Assembly: GCA_018069525.1 (NCBI GenBank)
Contig: JAGPUQ010000007.1
Coordinates: 1 to 64,000, forward strand
Length of the DNA: 64,000 nt
Direction: 5' to 3'
DNA from: Porticoccaceae bacterium
GTDB lineage: Bacteria > Pseudomonadota > Gammaproteobacteria > Pseudomonadales > Porticoccaceae
The notes under the pieces are model-generated. The model had not been told where the DNA came from and made no database searches. It worked only from the letters and a program-made list of their open reading frames with translations. Positions 9,290-19,729 of the stretch are shown here, piece by piece (position 1 is the first letter of the stretch; the number at the start of each line of letters is the position of its first letter). The translations under genes were made by a program, and so were the position numbers.

Positions 9290-9412
9290 TTCGGTGCGAC
9301 AATTATTACCGGAGCAGTATTACCAAGGCAGCTTTACCGGGGCAACATTACCAGAGGGGCGTTACCACAGATGTATTACCACGCCTGTATCACCGCATGT
9401 ATTACCAAACAA
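9290..9412. repeat. Degenerate TTACC-containing tandem repeat
   Basis: The spacer between recA and the DUF4126 gene holds about eight imperfect copies of a 13-17 bp unit ending in TATTACC or GTTACC. It resembles the drifting intergenic repeats elsewhere in this window. No function is evident. Confidence 0.6.
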
Positions 9413-9452
9413 AAGCCGATTAGTACCGCAAGTCTGCTAAGCCTTACTCACC

Positions 9453-10532
9453 TTACTTCACTGACTGTATCGCAGGCGTCTCTGATTCCAGGCCTTGATC
9501 GCCACTCACATCGTCAGCGGCACTGTCTTCGCCAGCCTTCGGCTCCACTGCCAACAGCTGCTCGCGGATTTTAGTTTCAATTTCCTGACTAATTTCGGGG
9601 TGTGTGCGCAAATATTCGCAGGAATTGCTTTTGCCCTGGCCGATTTTTTCACCTTCGTAGGAATACCAGGCACCGGCTTTATTCACAAAGCCACATTGCA
9701 CGCCGAGATCGATGATTTCACCTAACCTATTGATGCCTTCGCCGTACAAAATTTGAAACTCGGTCTGTTTAAACGGCGGCGCAACCTTGTTTTTGACCAC
9801 CTTCACGCGGGTTTCGTTACCGATAATTTCGTCGCCGTCTTTAACCGCACCAATACGGCGAATATCGAGCCGCACCGAGGAATAGAATTTAAGCGCATTA
9901 CCCCCCGTCGTAGTTTCCGGGCTACCAAACATCACGCCAATTTTCATGCGGATTTGGTTAATGAAAATCACCAGGCAATTGGAGCTTTTGATATTGCCTG
10001 TGAGCTTGCGTAGAGCTTGAGACATCAAGCGCGCCTGCAAACCGACGTGATGATCGCCCATGTCCCCTTCGATTTCAGCTCTTGGGGTCAACGCGGCCAC
10101 CGAATCTACTACCAGCACGTCGATGGCACCGGAGCGCACCAGCATATCGGTGACTTCGAGGGCCTGCTCACCGGTGTCGGGCTGGGACAGCATCAGGTCA
10201 TCAACGTTGACCCCAAGCTTCTCGGCATAACCGGGATCGAGAGCATGCTCAGCATCGATAAAGGCACAGGTACCACCCATCTTTTGCGCCTGCGCAATCA
10301 CCGACAACGTCAGCGTCGTCTTGCCCGAAGATTCCGGGCCATAGATTTCGACCACGCGCCCCTTGGGCAAACCGCCTATCCCCAGGGCGATATCCAGGCC
10401 TAACGAGCCGGTGGAAATACAAGGCATGGCAACCCTTTCCCTGTCACCCATACGCATCACGGTGCCCTTGCCAAACTGCCGTTCGATTTGGCTCAAGGCC
10501 GCCTGTAATGCTTTGTCCTTATTGGTATCCAT
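9453..10532 (-). CDS. recA: Recombinase RecA
   Basis: RecA forms filaments on single-stranded DNA, performs strand exchange and triggers LexA self-cleavage in the SOS response. The Walker A motif GPESSGKT is at residues 65-72. The MAW-like region [17 protein letters not shown] and the L2-adjacent segment [16 protein letters not shown] are intact. The acidic C-terminal tail is typical. I chose the ATG at 10532 (359 residues) because GAGG lies eight bases upstream; the GTG at 10541 lies within the ribosome-binding region. A LexA box lies about 190 bp upstream. Confidence 0.98.
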   Translation of the reverse strand: MDTNKDKALQAALSQIERQFGKGTVMRMGDRERVAMPCISTGSLGLDIALGIGGLPKGRVVEIYGPESSGKTTLTLSVIAQAQKMGGTCAFIDAEHALDPGYAEKLGVNVDDLMLSQPDTGEQALEVTDMLVRSGAIDVLVVDSVAALTPRAEIEGDMGDHHVGLQARLMSQALRKLTGNIKSSNCLVIFINQIRMKIGVMFGSPETTTGGNALKFYSSVRLDIRRIGAVKDGDEIIGNETRVKVVKNKVAPPFKQTEFQILYGEGINRLGEIIDLGVQCGFVNKAGAWYSYEGEKIGQGKSNSCEYLRTHPEISQEIETKIREQLLAVEPKAGEDSAADDVSGDQGLESETPAIQSVK

Positions 10533-10722
10533 GTAACTCACCTCGTCTTCTATTAAATTTTGTTAATGTCTTTTTACCCGTTAAGGTCTTTTTTACCTTA
10601 TGTTCTACATCCGTTCTTACTGCCTTCCCTGCCGTCTTTCGGATTCTTTCCGATATACTTCGACTAATGACTATCAAGTAGTTATTAGGACAACTGAGGT
10701 CAGCTTAACCGAAAACAGACTA

Positions 10723-10738
10723 CTGTACAATCATACAG
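10723..10738 (-). promoter_or_regulatory. LexA (SOS) box upstream of recA
   Basis: The sequence CTGT-N8-ACAG (CTGTACAATCATACAG) fits the gammaproteobacterial LexA operator exactly in its outer bases. It overlaps the last bases of pncC and lies upstream of recA. This supports SOS control of recA, with pncC read through from further upstream. Confidence 0.9.
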
Positions 10739-11228
10739 TAATTGGTTTTTTGCTCTGCGCCAGCAAGCCTTCCAGGCCGACCCTAATGGCTTGATCTCTT
10801 ACCGCTTCGCGGTTGCCCTCGAACCGACAGCAGCGCGTTTCTACGCCCCCTTGCCAGGCCCAGGCAAACCATACCGTACCCACCGGCTTATCAACTGAAC
10901 CGCCATCCGGCCCGGCGATACCGCTAACCGACACCGCCAGATCGGCGCTTGATCGTTCACGCGCGCCCTCCGCCATTGCCGACACTACGGCTTCGCTAAC
11001 CGCCCCGTGCCGAGCCAAGACATCGGCTCTCACATTCAATAAGCTGGCTTTAGACCCATTGCTATAGGTAACGAAACCCATTTCAAACCAGGCAGAGCTG
11101 CCGGGCACCGCGGTGATCGCGTGGGCGATGCCGCCCCCGGTACAGGATTCCGCGCAGGTGACGGTCAAGGCCCCCAATTTCAGGCTTTCGCCAAGCTCAA
11201 TCGCCAGATTGTAGAGTTCGCTGTTCAT
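10731..11228 (-). CDS. pncC: Nicotinamide-nucleotide amidase (CinA C-terminal family)
   Basis: The 165-residue protein is the stand-alone CinA C-terminal domain, which converts nicotinamide mononucleotide to nicotinate mononucleotide in NAD salvage. Signature segments are TCAESCTGGGIAHAIT near residue 25, the GFVTYSNGSKASLLNV block, and SVSGIAGPDGGSVDKPVGTVWFAW near 100. The order pncC-recA is common in gammaproteobacteria. It is divergent from mutS, and its 3' end overlaps the LexA box of recA. Confidence 0.95.
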   Translation of the reverse strand: MNSELYNLAIELGESLKLGALTVTCAESCTGGGIAHAITAVPGSSAWFEMGFVTYSNGSKASLLNVRADVLARHGAVSEAVVSAMAEGARERSSADLAVSVSGIAGPDGGSVDKPVGTVWFAWAWQGGVETRCCRFEGNREAVRDQAIRVGLEGLLAQSKKPITV

Positions 11229-11329
11229 CGGGGTAACATAAGCGAGAGCAGGAATTGCCGCAAGGCTATTCTTTCGCCTCTCCGAATCCCTTAGACTTCA
11301 CAGCTGATTTTTCAAAATAGACCCAAGCA

Positions 11330-14023
11330 ATGACGGCCCAGCCCCCTGCCAGTTCACATACTCCGATGATGCAGCAATACCTGCGCATTAAGGCGGAGCA
11401 CCCCAACGAGATTCTGTTCTATCGCATGGGGGACTTTTACGAACTGTTTTTTGACGACGCCAGACGCGCCGCAGAACTGATGGACATTACGCTCACCAGC
11501 CGAGGTAAGTCGGCGGGCGAACCCATTCCGATGGCGGGCATTCCCTATCACGCGGCAGACACCTATTTAGCGCGCCTGGTTAAGCTCGGGCAATCCATTG
11601 CGATTTGCGAGCAAATTGGCGACCCCGCCACCAGCAAAGGTCCGGTTGAACGCCAGGTGATGCGGGTGGTGACCCCCGGCACGGTGAGCGATGAATCTTT
11701 GCTCGACGACCGCCGCGAAAATCTACTGATGGCGATTCATCCATCCGAAGGACGCTACGGCATTGCCACACTGGATATTGGCAGTGGCCGCTTTGTGGTG
11801 TCGGAAGTCGATAGCGCAGAGACCCTGCAAGGCGAACTGGGGCGATTGGCTCCAGCGGAAATCCTGATTGCCGAAGACTGGTTAAACGGCGCATCAGATG
11901 ATCAGTCCGGCCCTCAAGCTAAAAATTTAGCAGGGCTGGAACACAGACCTGGCCTGCGCCGTCGTCCGCCCTGGGAATTCGACCTGGACACGGCTCAACG
12001 CAAACTCTGCGAGCAATTTCAAACCAAAGATCTGGCCGGTTTTGGTTGCGAACATTTAACCCTGGCGCTCTCCGCCGCGGGTTGCCTGCTGGAATACGCC
12101 CGCCAGACCCAGCGCACCGCCCTGCCCCACCTGCGCTCCATCATCTATGAGAACCACAGTGACAGCGTGGTACTGGATGCCGCTACCCGTCGCAATCTGG
12201 AAATCGATACCAACCTCAGCGGTGGTCACGAACACACCTTACTAGCCGTGCTGGATAAAACCGCCACGGCGATGGGTGGCCGGCTACTGCAACGCTGGCT
12301 CAATCGCCCCTTGCGCTCATTATTAGAAATCGAAAACAGACAACATGCCATCGCGCAATTGGGCGAGAACTACCAATACGAAACGCTGGCGCAATTACTT
12401 TCCGCTGTCGGCGATATGGAGCGCATTCTGGGTCGCGTAGCGCTGCGCTCGGCCCGACCACGGGACCTGACGCGACTGCGGGACTCTTTAGCCGTATTGC
12501 CCCAACTGCAAACCGCGCTGGCTGATAATGATGCCACCCTGTTAAGTGCCTTGCGTACCCAGGCCAGCGTGTTTCCCGATCTCGACAACTTGCTTAGTGC
12601 CGCCCTAATTGAAAGTCCTCCCGCGCTGATTCGAGATGGCGGCGTGATCGCTACGGGCTACGATACCGAGCTGGACGAACTGCGTTCCATCGCCACCAAT
12701 GCGGGCGACTACCTCATTGCCCTTGAGCAGCGGGAAAAGGAGCGCACCGGACTGTCCACCCTCAAAGTGGGTTACAACCGGGTACACGGTTACTACATCG
12801 AAATCTCAAAGGGCCAGTCCGGGCAGGCACCGGCAGACTATATTCGCCGTCAAACGCTTAAAAATGCGGAACGTTATATCACCCCGGAGCTAAAAGAATT
12901 TGAAGATAAGGCACTGAGTGCCCAGAGCCGCTCGTTGGCGCGCGAAAAAGCTTTATATGAAAGCCTTATCGACACGCTCAACGAATGCCTTCACCCCCTT
13001 CAAGAGAGCGCCGCAGCGCTGGCCCAGCTCGATGTACTCGCCAATTTCGCCGAGCGTGCGGCCACGCTAAATCTGGTCAAGCCGCTGTTTGCCAACACTC
13101 CCGGCATCGACATTCGCGGCGGTCGCCATTTGGTGGTGGAGCAAACCCTCGACACCAGCTTCGTCCCCAACGATCTGATGCTGGATGACCAACGCCGCAT
13201 GCTGATTATTACCGGCCCCAACATGGGCGGTAAATCCACCTACATGCGACAAACTGCGCTGATCGCCCTGCTCGCCCATGTGGGCAGTAACGTGCCCGCC
13301 GCTAGCGCGAATCTCGGTTTGCTCGATCGAATTTTTACCCGCATCGGCTCATCTGACGATCTCGCCGGTGGTCGCTCTACCTTTATGGTGGAAATGACCG
13401 AAACCGCTAACATTTTGCACAACTCCAGCGCCAACAGCCTGGTGCTGCTAGATGAAGTCGGTCGCGGCACCAGTACCTTTGACGGGCTTTCGCTGGCCTG
13501 GGCCTGTGCCTGGAAATTAGCGGGCGATATTCGCGCCTTTACGTTATTCGCCACCCACTATTTTGAATTGACCGCGTTACCAGAGCAGATTCCCGCGGCG
13601 GTCAACGTCCATCTCCAGGCCACCGAACACAACGATCGCATCGTGTTTTTACACAGCGTACAGCCCGGCCCCGCCAGCCAGAGTTACGGCATTCAGGTAG
13701 CGCGACTGGCTGGAGTACCGGCGGATGTCATTGAGCTGGCGCGCAGCGAGCTGGCACGCCTTGAAAACGATAGAGATAATTCTTCCACTAAGTCTGCTTC
13801 CCCGGACCCTGCATCGTCGCCAAGATCGACGCCCCAGCCCTCGCCGCAAAACGACTTATTTTCCTCTAGCGCTGACAAAGCTTTGAACGACGCGCTGAGC
13901 GCCATTGACCCCGATCAGCTCAGCCCCCGACAGGCGCTGGACACCCTCTACCAATTGCGTCAGTTGCTGACGGGAGCTCAATCGGGAAGTAAATCGGGAA
14001 ACAAACCGCGAAGCAAACATTGA
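11330..14023 (+). CDS. mutS: DNA mismatch repair protein MutS
   Basis: MutS recognises mismatches and recruits MutL. The 897-residue protein carries the mismatch-wedging FYE motif (F36-E38 in GDFYELF) in domain I. The ABC-type ATPase is C-terminal, with Walker A GPNMGGKS near residue 628, the STFMVEM signature near 683 and Walker [12 protein letters not shown] near 705. A serine/proline-rich linker (about 818-850) precedes the helix-turn-helix tail. It is slightly longer than E. coli MutS because of this linker and a short KSG repeat at the end. mutS-fdxA-rpoS is the usual pseudomonad order. Confidence 0.98.
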   Translation: MTAQPPASSHTPMMQQYLRIKAEHPNEILFYRMGDFYELFFDDARRAAELMDITLTSRGKSAGEPIPMAGIPYHAADTYLARLVKLGQSIAICEQIGDPATSKGPVERQVMRVVTPGTVSDESLLDDRRENLLMAIHPSEGRYGIATLDIGSGRFVVSEVDSAETLQGELGRLAPAEILIAEDWLNGASDDQSGPQAKNLAGLEHRPGLRRRPPWEFDLDTAQRKLCEQFQTKDLAGFGCEHLTLALSAAGCLLEYARQTQRTALPHLRSIIYENHSDSVVLDAATRRNLEIDTNLSGGHEHTLLAVLDKTATAMGGRLLQRWLNRPLRSLLEIENRQHAIAQLGENYQYETLAQLLSAVGDMERILGRVALRSARPRDLTRLRDSLAVLPQLQTALADNDATLLSALRTQASVFPDLDNLLSAALIESPPALIRDGGVIATGYDTELDELRSIATNAGDYLIALEQREKERTGLSTLKVGYNRVHGYYIEISKGQSGQAPADYIRRQTLKNAERYITPELKEFEDKALSAQSRSLAREKALYESLIDTLNECLHPLQESAAALAQLDVLANFAERAATLNLVKPLFANTPGIDIRGGRHLVVEQTLDTSFVPNDLMLDDQRRMLIITGPNMGGKSTYMRQTALIALLAHVGSNVPAASANLGLLDRIFTRIGSSDDLAGGRSTFMVEMTETANILHNSSANSLVLLDEVGRGTSTFDGLSLAWACAWKLAGDIRAFTLFATHYFELTALPEQIPAAVNVHLQATEHNDRIVFLHSVQPGPASQSYGIQVARLAGVPADVIELARSELARLENDRDNSSTKSASPDPASSPRSTPQPSPQNDLFSSSADKALNDALSAIDPDQLSPRQALDTLYQLRQLLTGAQSGSKSGNKPRSKH

Positions 14024-14149
14024 CGCTTAGCCCTTAATACCCGCACGTTATAAATCAATACAATCTAATTCCTAGAGTAACTAAGCACAGAGCCCCGGAG
14101 TTTGGGTATAATTGCGCGCCTTTCAAACTGGGTTCTCAGGAGAACGTAC

Positions 14150-14473
14150 ATGACCTTTGTCGTCGGCGAAAACTGCATCAAGTGCAAATTTACCGATTGT
14201 GTCGAAGTCTGCCCCGTAGATTGCTTCTACGAAGGCCCAAACTTTCTCGTAATCCATCCCGACGAGTGCATCGACTGTGCCTTGTGTGAGCCCGAATGCC
14301 CGGCGGACGCCATCTTTGCCGAGGACGAATTACCCGAAGGCCAGGAAGGCTTTCTCGAACTGAATACGGAACTGGCTGAAGTGTGGCCGAATATCACGCT
14401 GCGCAAACCCGCCCCGGAAGACGCCGAAGACTGGAATGGCAAAGCGGATAAATTAAAGCTGCTAGAACGTTAG
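14150..14473 (+). CDS. fdxA: Seven-iron ferredoxin FdxA
   Basis: This soluble 107-residue ferredoxin carries low-potential electrons. It has two clusters of cysteines: [17 protein letters not shown], fitting a 3Fe-4S plus 4Fe-4S arrangement, and [12 protein letters not shown]. The start at 14150 gives MTFVVGENC, the family's conserved N-terminus, and has AGGAG seven bases upstream. The longer in-frame start at 14102 would add an unrelated leader. It lies between mutS and rpoS as in Pseudomonas. Confidence 0.96.
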   Translation: MTFVVGENCIKCKFTDCVEVCPVDCFYEGPNFLVIHPDECIDCALCEPECPADAIFAEDELPEGQEGFLELNTELAEVWPNITLRKPAPEDAEDWNGKADKLKLLER

Positions 14474-14558
14474 CAGCACCTTGCGGTAGACGTGCTTAAG
14501 AATAGTAGGCGTACTTGAGAATCGAAGACGTGTTTGAGTACTCAAACTGAAAATCGAA

Positions 14559-15806
14559 TTAAGAACTAACTCCTAGCAGTGCCTCAAGATCAAAGCCCTC
14601 GCGACCCATACGCTCGCGCAATAGAGCCAGTGCCTCCAACTGAATTTGCCGCACCCGCTCCCGGGTCAGCCCGATCAATTGCCCAATCTCTTCGAGCGTC
14701 GCAACGGGATGTCCGTGCAAACCAAAACGACGCGCGATAACCTCTCGGTAGCGCTCGTTCAACTCTCCTACAAAACGGTCGAGCACCTTGCACACTTCAT
14801 CATTGGCAACGCTGACTTGCGGTCCCGAGCTTTCGTCATTGGATGATTCCGCCGCCGACAAATTATGTTCGGCATTGGCGTTTACTTCAGAACAGCGGAC
14901 GCGATTTTGATAATCGTCCATTTTGCACAAACGCTCAACCGGCTCATTTAAATATTCTGCCAGCTCACCGACCGTCGGGTCGTGCATGAGACGCTGACTT
15001 AATGCCCGGGCCTTTTTACGCTGCGCATAGAGTGCTTTGGTAATATGCACGGGCAGGCGCACCGTGCTCACCTGATTCATCAAACTGCGCTCAATGGACT
15101 GACGAATCCACCAGGTGGCGTAGGTAGAAAAGCGATAACCCAACTCGGGATTAAATTTTTCCACCGCGCGAATTAAACCCAAATTACCTTCTTCGATCAT
15201 ATCCAGCAACGGCAGACCCCGATTTAAATACCGGCGCGCAATCATCACCACCAACCTTAGATTACTTTCAATCATGCGCTGACGGCTAGGCCTGTGCCCA
15301 CTGCGCGCACGGCGTGCGCAGTCAACTTCTTCCACAGCGGTAAACAAAGGGTGGCGGCTGATTTCGCGGAAATAGAGATGGGTGGCGTCAAGATTGACTG
15401 CGACGGTACTGCCATCTCGATGAGTATCAGAGTTCACACTGGAATGGGCAGCTGGTATTTCGCTTACCGTATTAACAGCCAAGCCCGAGCCTGTTTTTTT
15501 TACGCCCACTTTTGTTAGCGTCGACTTTTTGCCGTCGGCTGCTTTGAGTGTGGTTTTTTGAACAGAGCTTCTACGCCTGGATACCCTTGCGGCTGGGTCG
15601 GGCTTTGCTGAGGACTGGTTTTTTTTCGATCGTTTTTTGGCGGCTGGTTTGCTTACCCGCTGTCTTGATGACTCGCTCAAAGCCCGCAGTTTTTCGTTTA
15701 CCGGAGAAGTGATATCCACAGTAATGTCACTTAAATCCGCGCTCAACTCTGCGGAACCTGGCTCCGCGAACTGAATGGAACCTGGTAGTTCCGTGTCGTG
15801 CTTCAT
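14559..15806 (-). CDS. rpoS: RNA polymerase sigma factor RpoS (divergent, long N-terminus)
   Basis: RpoS is the stationary-phase and general stress sigma factor. The conserved core starts near residue 139 ([11 protein letters not shown]). Region 2 includes [34 protein letters not shown] and [16 protein letters not shown]. Region 4 ends with [20 protein letters not shown]. At 415 residues it exceeds the usual 330, mostly through an N-terminal stretch of about 85 extra residues that is lysine/serine-rich (about 50-105). Region 3 ([20 protein letters not shown]) is less like typical RpoS. Identity rests on position next to nlpD and fdxA as well as sequence. Confidence 0.9.
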   Translation of the reverse strand: MKHDTELPGSIQFAEPGSAELSADLSDITVDITSPVNEKLRALSESSRQRVSKPAAKKRSKKNQSSAKPDPAARVSRRRSSVQKTTLKAADGKKSTLTKVGVKKTGSGLAVNTVSEIPAAHSSVNSDTHRDGSTVAVNLDATHLYFREISRHPLFTAVEEVDCARRARSGHRPSRQRMIESNLRLVVMIARRYLNRGLPLLDMIEEGNLGLIRAVEKFNPELGYRFSTYATWWIRQSIERSLMNQVSTVRLPVHITKALYAQRKKARALSQRLMHDPTVGELAEYLNEPVERLCKMDDYQNRVRCSEVNANAEHNLSAAESSNDESSGPQVSVANDEVCKVLDRFVGELNERYREVIARRFGLHGHPVATLEEIGQLIGLTRERVRQIQLEALALLRERMGREGFDLEALLGVSS

Positions 15807-15959
15807 AGCACTCCCGCTTCTGCTGTAGAAGCCTTTCGGTCGCCGGATAGCCTTGATACATCAAATTTTTCGCGCTTTCAAGACTTATCGGATAAAACCA
15901 GAGACTCCTTGTTATACCGATCAGTTCGCAAACATCTCCCCGACATGGCGATTATCCGC

Positions 15960-16922
15960 CTATTGCGTGGGCAACAGACGCAGCGGATCCACCGGCTTCC
16001 CATTTTTGCGAATTTCAAAATACAGTCGTCCGGGATTGGCTGAGTTACCCCCCACCTCAGCAATTTTGCTCGAAGCTTTAACGCTGGCGCCCTCTTTAAC
16101 CAATATTTTTCGATTGTGGGCGTAAGCGCTTAAATAGGTTTCGCTGTGCTTAACAATAACCAGGCGCCCGTAACCGCGCAGCCCATCGCCGGCGTAAACC
16201 ACGACTCCAGGCGCAGCGGCGGTAACCGCATGCCCAGTGCGACTTTGGATATTGATACCCTTAAACACCCGGTTGCTGTCATAAAACCGGGTAATTTTAC
16301 CCTTCACCGGCCAGTTCCATTTCCAGCCAGCCTTTGGTAATTTCGCTGCAGTTGACGACGCAGCCTTTGTGGCCGTCGCGGAGGGTTTAGCCCCCGCACG
16401 GCGGGATAAATCCAGTGTCAGGCGCTGGCCAATACGCAGGACATAGGGCGCAGAGAGCTGGTTAGCGGCGGCGAGGCGATCGAGTGGTAATTGATGCCGC
16501 CGAGCGATACCGTACAGCGTTTCTCCCCTGGCCACCGTATGGGTTTTTCCGCTCGCCTTATATCTAGATGGAGAGGACTTGGATGTAGAGGCTTTGGATG
16601 CAGAGGATTTCGATCTAGCAGCTTGGGATGCCGAGGATTGACGTCGCGGGGATACATCCAGAGTCAGTCGCTGACCCGCATACAACGTGTAAGGCGCAGT
16701 AATGCCATTGGCGGCGGCGAGCTGGTCGGGGGCCAATTCATAACGCCAGGCAATAACGTAGAGGCTTTCGCCCTTCGATACGATGTGATGATTGATCCGC
16801 TCACTGGCGGGCGTGGGTCGCGAACTCACCGGCGCTGGACTGGTGCCACAGGCCACCAGAACACAGACCAGGCCTATGGCGATCAACAACATCCTCACCG
16901 TGGAGGGAAATCTCTTATTCAT
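15960..16922 (-). CDS. nlpD: Lipoprotein NlpD (LysM and LytM domains)
   Basis: NlpD is an outer-membrane lipoprotein that activates the amidase AmiC during cell separation. I start it at 16922 (MNKRFPSTVRM), which gives a lipoprotein signal with the lipobox VLVAC and Cys at 25; a longer start at 17042 would bury this signal. Two LysM domains follow (about 45-90 and 125-170), separated by a serine/lysine repeat linker (about 95-120). The C-terminal LytM domain (about 205-315) has the degenerate metal site expected of NlpD: KGINIQSRTG in place of the catalytic H-x3-D. It lies upstream of rpoS as in most gammaproteobacteria. Confidence 0.93.
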   Translation of the reverse strand: MNKRFPSTVRMLLIAIGLVCVLVACGTSPAPVSSRPTPASERINHHIVSKGESLYVIAWRYELAPDQLAAANGITAPYTLYAGQRLTLDVSPRRQSSASQAARSKSSASKASTSKSSPSRYKASGKTHTVARGETLYGIARRHQLPLDRLAAANQLSAPYVLRIGQRLTLDLSRRAGAKPSATATKAASSTAAKLPKAGWKWNWPVKGKITRFYDSNRVFKGINIQSRTGHAVTAAAPGVVVYAGDGLRGYGRLVIVKHSETYLSAYAHNRKILVKEGASVKASSKIAEVGGNSANPGRLYFEIRKNGKPVDPLRLLPTQ

Positions 16923-16974
16923 ACTGGTTGTGTGATTCTCGTTGTCGGCATAATGATTGTGCGCCGGCCAACAA

Positions 16975-17895
16975 CTAGTGCGAAACGACATCGGGACTAG
17001 CCGCCAGTTTCTCCAAAGCCAGGACCAGCCCAAAACCAACAATCATCATCGCCAGGGCCGTGAACATCGGCGTAACAAACGCCGTATCTGGGTAGTAGTG
17101 CCACGGCAACAACAGAGTATTGGACGCTTGCCCGCTGCTTTCAGTAACTACCAACTTCCACGGCCAGACTACCGCCAGGGAGCCAATCAAAAAACCCGTC
17201 AACAGGGCAAGCACCAGCTGCCGATGAGTCTGTAGGAGCCAGGACAACAAGCGAGAAAACGCCATTAAGCCACACACGCAACCGGCGCCAAATGCCATTA
17301 ATAGCGGCATATTGAGTTGACTGACCGCCGCAATAATTTGACTGTATAAACCCATCAATAACAAAATAAAACTACCGGAAATACCGGGCAAAATCATCGC
17401 AGAAATCGCAATCGTACCGGCAGCAAATACCACCAGCGGTGTCGCCTCAATATGCCCGCGCGGCGCGAAGGCAATCGCCAGAGCAATCCCGGTACCGACG
17501 ATTAAAGCGATAACTGTCTGTCTATTAAAGCTACCCAGTTGTCGCCCAATATGAATCACCGAGGCCACTATCAAGCCAAAAAAGAATGACCAAACCAGCA
17601 CCGGGTAGTGCTCGAGACTGTAGCCAACCACCCGTGCCAGCGTGAGCACACTGAGTACAATCCCGATGACCAGCGTCAGTAAAAAAGAACCGTTGATGCT
17701 TTGCCAAAACTGTTTCGGCCCTTTCTTAATGAGCACCCGAACGGCATCGACGCCAATGGCTCCGATTGAATTAATTAACTCGTCGTAAATTCCGGTGATA
17801 AAGGCAATGGTGCCACCGGAAACACCGGGCACCACATCGGCGGCACCCATCGCCAGGCCTTTAACAAACAGTAGTAAGCGGGAGCGTAGGGGCAT
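16975..17895 (-). CDS. DUF368 / PopT-type undecaprenyl-phosphate transporter
   Basis: DUF368 proteins were identified as PopT, which returns undecaprenyl phosphate across the inner membrane for reuse in wall synthesis; this is family knowledge. The 306-residue protein starts with the signature KGLAMGAADVVPGVSGGTIAFITGIYDELI. It repeats a related motif internally, GISGSFILLLMGLY near 170. About eight to nine hydrophobic segments are visible. It is inserted between pcm and nlpD, a region usually holding surE-pcm-nlpD. The neighbourhood with nlpD and uppS/ispD elsewhere in the window makes an envelope role plausible. Confidence 0.82.
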   Translation of the reverse strand: MPLRSRLLLFVKGLAMGAADVVPGVSGGTIAFITGIYDELINSIGAIGVDAVRVLIKKGPKQFWQSINGSFLLTLVIGIVLSVLTLARVVGYSLEHYPVLVWSFFFGLIVASVIHIGRQLGSFNRQTVIALIVGTGIALAIAFAPRGHIEATPLVVFAAGTIAISAMILPGISGSFILLLMGLYSQIIAAVSQLNMPLLMAFGAGCVCGLMAFSRLLSWLLQTHRQLVLALLTGFLIGSLAVVWPWKLVVTESSGQASNTLLLPWHYYPDTAFVTPMFTALAMMIVGFGLVLALEKLAASPDVVSH

Positions 17896-17931
17896 TGAGC
17901 TAGGTCACTGTGATAAACGTTATAACAAGCG

Positions 17932-18606
17932 CTAGGATACGGCTGTACCGCTTAACAAAGGCACAAAACTCACGCGTTCGATAACTTCTTCGTCGTAGTG
18001 AGAGGTGTCGCCCTGACGGGTAATGACGCGCAACTCCTGATCCCCCGATGGACCCACCGGAATCACCAAAATACCGTCGGGTGCGAGTTGATGCAGCAGT
18101 TCATCCGGTACTTCTTCCGGCGCAGCAGTGGTAATAATTGCATCGTAAGGGGCGTGTTCTCGCCAGCCCACGGTGCCATCACTATAGGCTGCAATAATAT
18201 TGCGCAGCCGTAATTTTTTGAATAATTGTTGCGCCTTTTGCAATAGCGGTTTAATGCGCTCTACGGTGTACACCTCGTCGACTAACTGGGCGAGTATGGC
18301 AGCTTGATAACCCGAACCGGTACCCACTTCCAGAACTTTGCGGCGTGGCCCCTGGGACAGTAATACTTCGGTCATACGCGCGACAATAAAAGGTTGCGAA
18401 ATGGTTTGCCGATAGCCAATAGGTAATGCAGTATCTTCGTAAGCCCGATGCGCCAGGGCTTCTTCAATAAACAGGTGCCGAGGCGTGACGCGCATCACTT
18501 CCAGAACTTTTTGATTATTAATGCCGTGATCTTTGAGTCGTTGGATCAGGCGCTCGCGGGTACGTTGCGAGGTCATGCCAACGCCGCGAATATCGATTGA
18601 ATTCAC
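17932..18606 (-). CDS. pcm: Protein-L-isoaspartate O-methyltransferase
   Basis: This enzyme uses S-adenosylmethionine to methylate isoaspartyl residues in aged proteins and start their repair. The 224-residue protein shows [36 protein letters not shown], split here only by my description, then the SAM motif [11 protein letters not shown] near 92. The start at 18606 is GTG. An ATG at 18576 ([12 protein letters not shown]) is also possible, but the preceding RGVG residues look family-like. It follows truD with a 45-bp gap; no surE lies between them. Confidence 0.95.
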   Translation of the reverse strand: MNSIDIRGVGMTSQRTRERLIQRLKDHGINNQKVLEVMRVTPRHLFIEEALAHRAYEDTALPIGYRQTISQPFIVARMTEVLLSQGPRRKVLEVGTGSGYQAAILAQLVDEVYTVERIKPLLQKAQQLFKKLRLRNIIAAYSDGTVGWREHAPYDAIITTAAPEEVPDELLHQLAPDGILVIPVGPSGDQELRVITRQGDTSHYDEEVIERVSFVPLLSGTAVS

Positions 18607-18651
18607 TCCCGATCATCCCCCCTAATAGAAGCGCACAATATAACACACCCC

Positions 18652-19698
18652 TTAGGGCGCAGCGCGGGCAACGACCAGCTCTCGCAGCAGGGCGGTTGCA
18701 TAAGCGCCCACCGGAAGTTCGAAGTTCAGCACCAGGTCGCCACCCTCCCAGAGAGCCTCAAAATTTTGGGCTTCGAGAACCAGAGCCCGCCGTTGTTGAC
18801 TCAATCCGCAGTGCTCAAGACTCGTCAACCAATCGGCCCAGGTAGCCAGCACCTCGCTTTCAAAGCGCTCTACCTGCGCAGGTACCGAGGCCCGGCCCCG
18901 CCCCCAGAGCGCACCGTCGAGGTTAATATTTCGATCTAAATCAGGGTTCTGCCCAGGCAATAAAGTAGTCCAGCAATGCTGTGCAACCCGCGCTGCCAAA
19001 ATTTGATTAAACAAATACGAACGCGCCGCCGAGAGATAAATACCGTTACGCCCGCCGCCCCGCACCCGAGTCTTGCGCAGCAATTTATCCGCATGCACCA
19101 GGTTCTGCCCATCGATACCAAAACGCTGCTCGCCAAAATAGTTGGGTACGCGCTGAGCTATTTGTTCCAGGCGCTGCTGTATTGCGCCGCGATCACCGAC
19201 GACCTGCTTTAAACGCAACTTAAACCGATTACCCGTGTGCATACCGCGGCGCAATTTTTTTCCGTGGCGATGGCTGGCGAGGATTTCGCATTCGTCGAAA
19301 TGCAGTTTTTGTAGTACGCGCTTATCCTGCGTTGCCTGGTGATGGGAAGCATGCTCAGAAGTGTAAGGAGTAGCCGAACCGTGGTTGGGTAGATGAATAC
19401 TGAACCACTGGGTGGTCACCGCGCGCCGATCTTTTAATCCGCAATAACCTACCGCTGATTCAGGCAGATCTAAGCGACTCGCAATCTCTGCCGCCAACCA
19501 CCGAGTGTTTTGATTGCGCTTGCGCATCAACAGGCACAGGTGTTCGCCGCTGCCGTCGAAATCCAGCGCCATTATTTCATCCACCTGAAAATCTTCCGGT
19601 TCTGCTCGCACTAAAGCAGTACATACCGCTTCGCCGTAAGCTCGAGGGAAATTTAAATCTGCGGGGACATCAAAAGAAAAATACGAGTCTGAAGTCAC
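18652..19698 (-). CDS. truD: tRNA pseudouridine(13) synthase TruD
   Basis: TruD makes pseudouridine 13 in tRNA-Glu. The 348-residue protein has the family segments FQVDEIMALDFDGSGEHLCL, the catalytic loop GYCGLKDRRAVTTQWFSI (catalytic Asp in LKD) and NYFGEQRFG near the insertion domain. Length matches E. coli TruD (349). It is read from the ispD-ispF direction with a 31-bp gap and is followed by pcm. In most relatives surE is next; here it is absent. Confidence 0.95.
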   Translation of the reverse strand: MTSDSYFSFDVPADLNFPRAYGEAVCTALVRAEPEDFQVDEIMALDFDGSGEHLCLLMRKRNQNTRWLAAEIASRLDLPESAVGYCGLKDRRAVTTQWFSIHLPNHGSATPYTSEHASHHQATQDKRVLQKLHFDECEILASHRHGKKLRRGMHTGNRFKLRLKQVVGDRGAIQQRLEQIAQRVPNYFGEQRFGIDGQNLVHADKLLRKTRVRGGGRNGIYLSAARSYLFNQILAARVAQHCWTTLLPGQNPDLDRNINLDGALWGRGRASVPAQVERFESEVLATWADWLTSLEHCGLSQQRRALVLEAQNFEALWEGGDLVLNFELPVGAYATALLRELVVARAAP

Positions 19699-19729
19699 AG
19701 TAATACTTGCATGTTCAAACTCAATAAAT

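Noticed and set aside
10533-10541. GTG start for recA
   Set aside because: The GTG lies in the ribosome-binding region of the ATG at 10532, which gives the family-typical N-terminus.
14474-14558. RsmZ-like small RNA between fdxA and rpoS
   Set aside because: That RNA sits here in Pseudomonas, but this gap is only 85 bp, has no series of GGA-bearing hairpins and shows drifting short repeats instead.
16923-17042. Longer N-terminus for nlpD
   Set aside because: It would overlap the DUF368 gene and hide the clear lipoprotein signal that begins at 16922.
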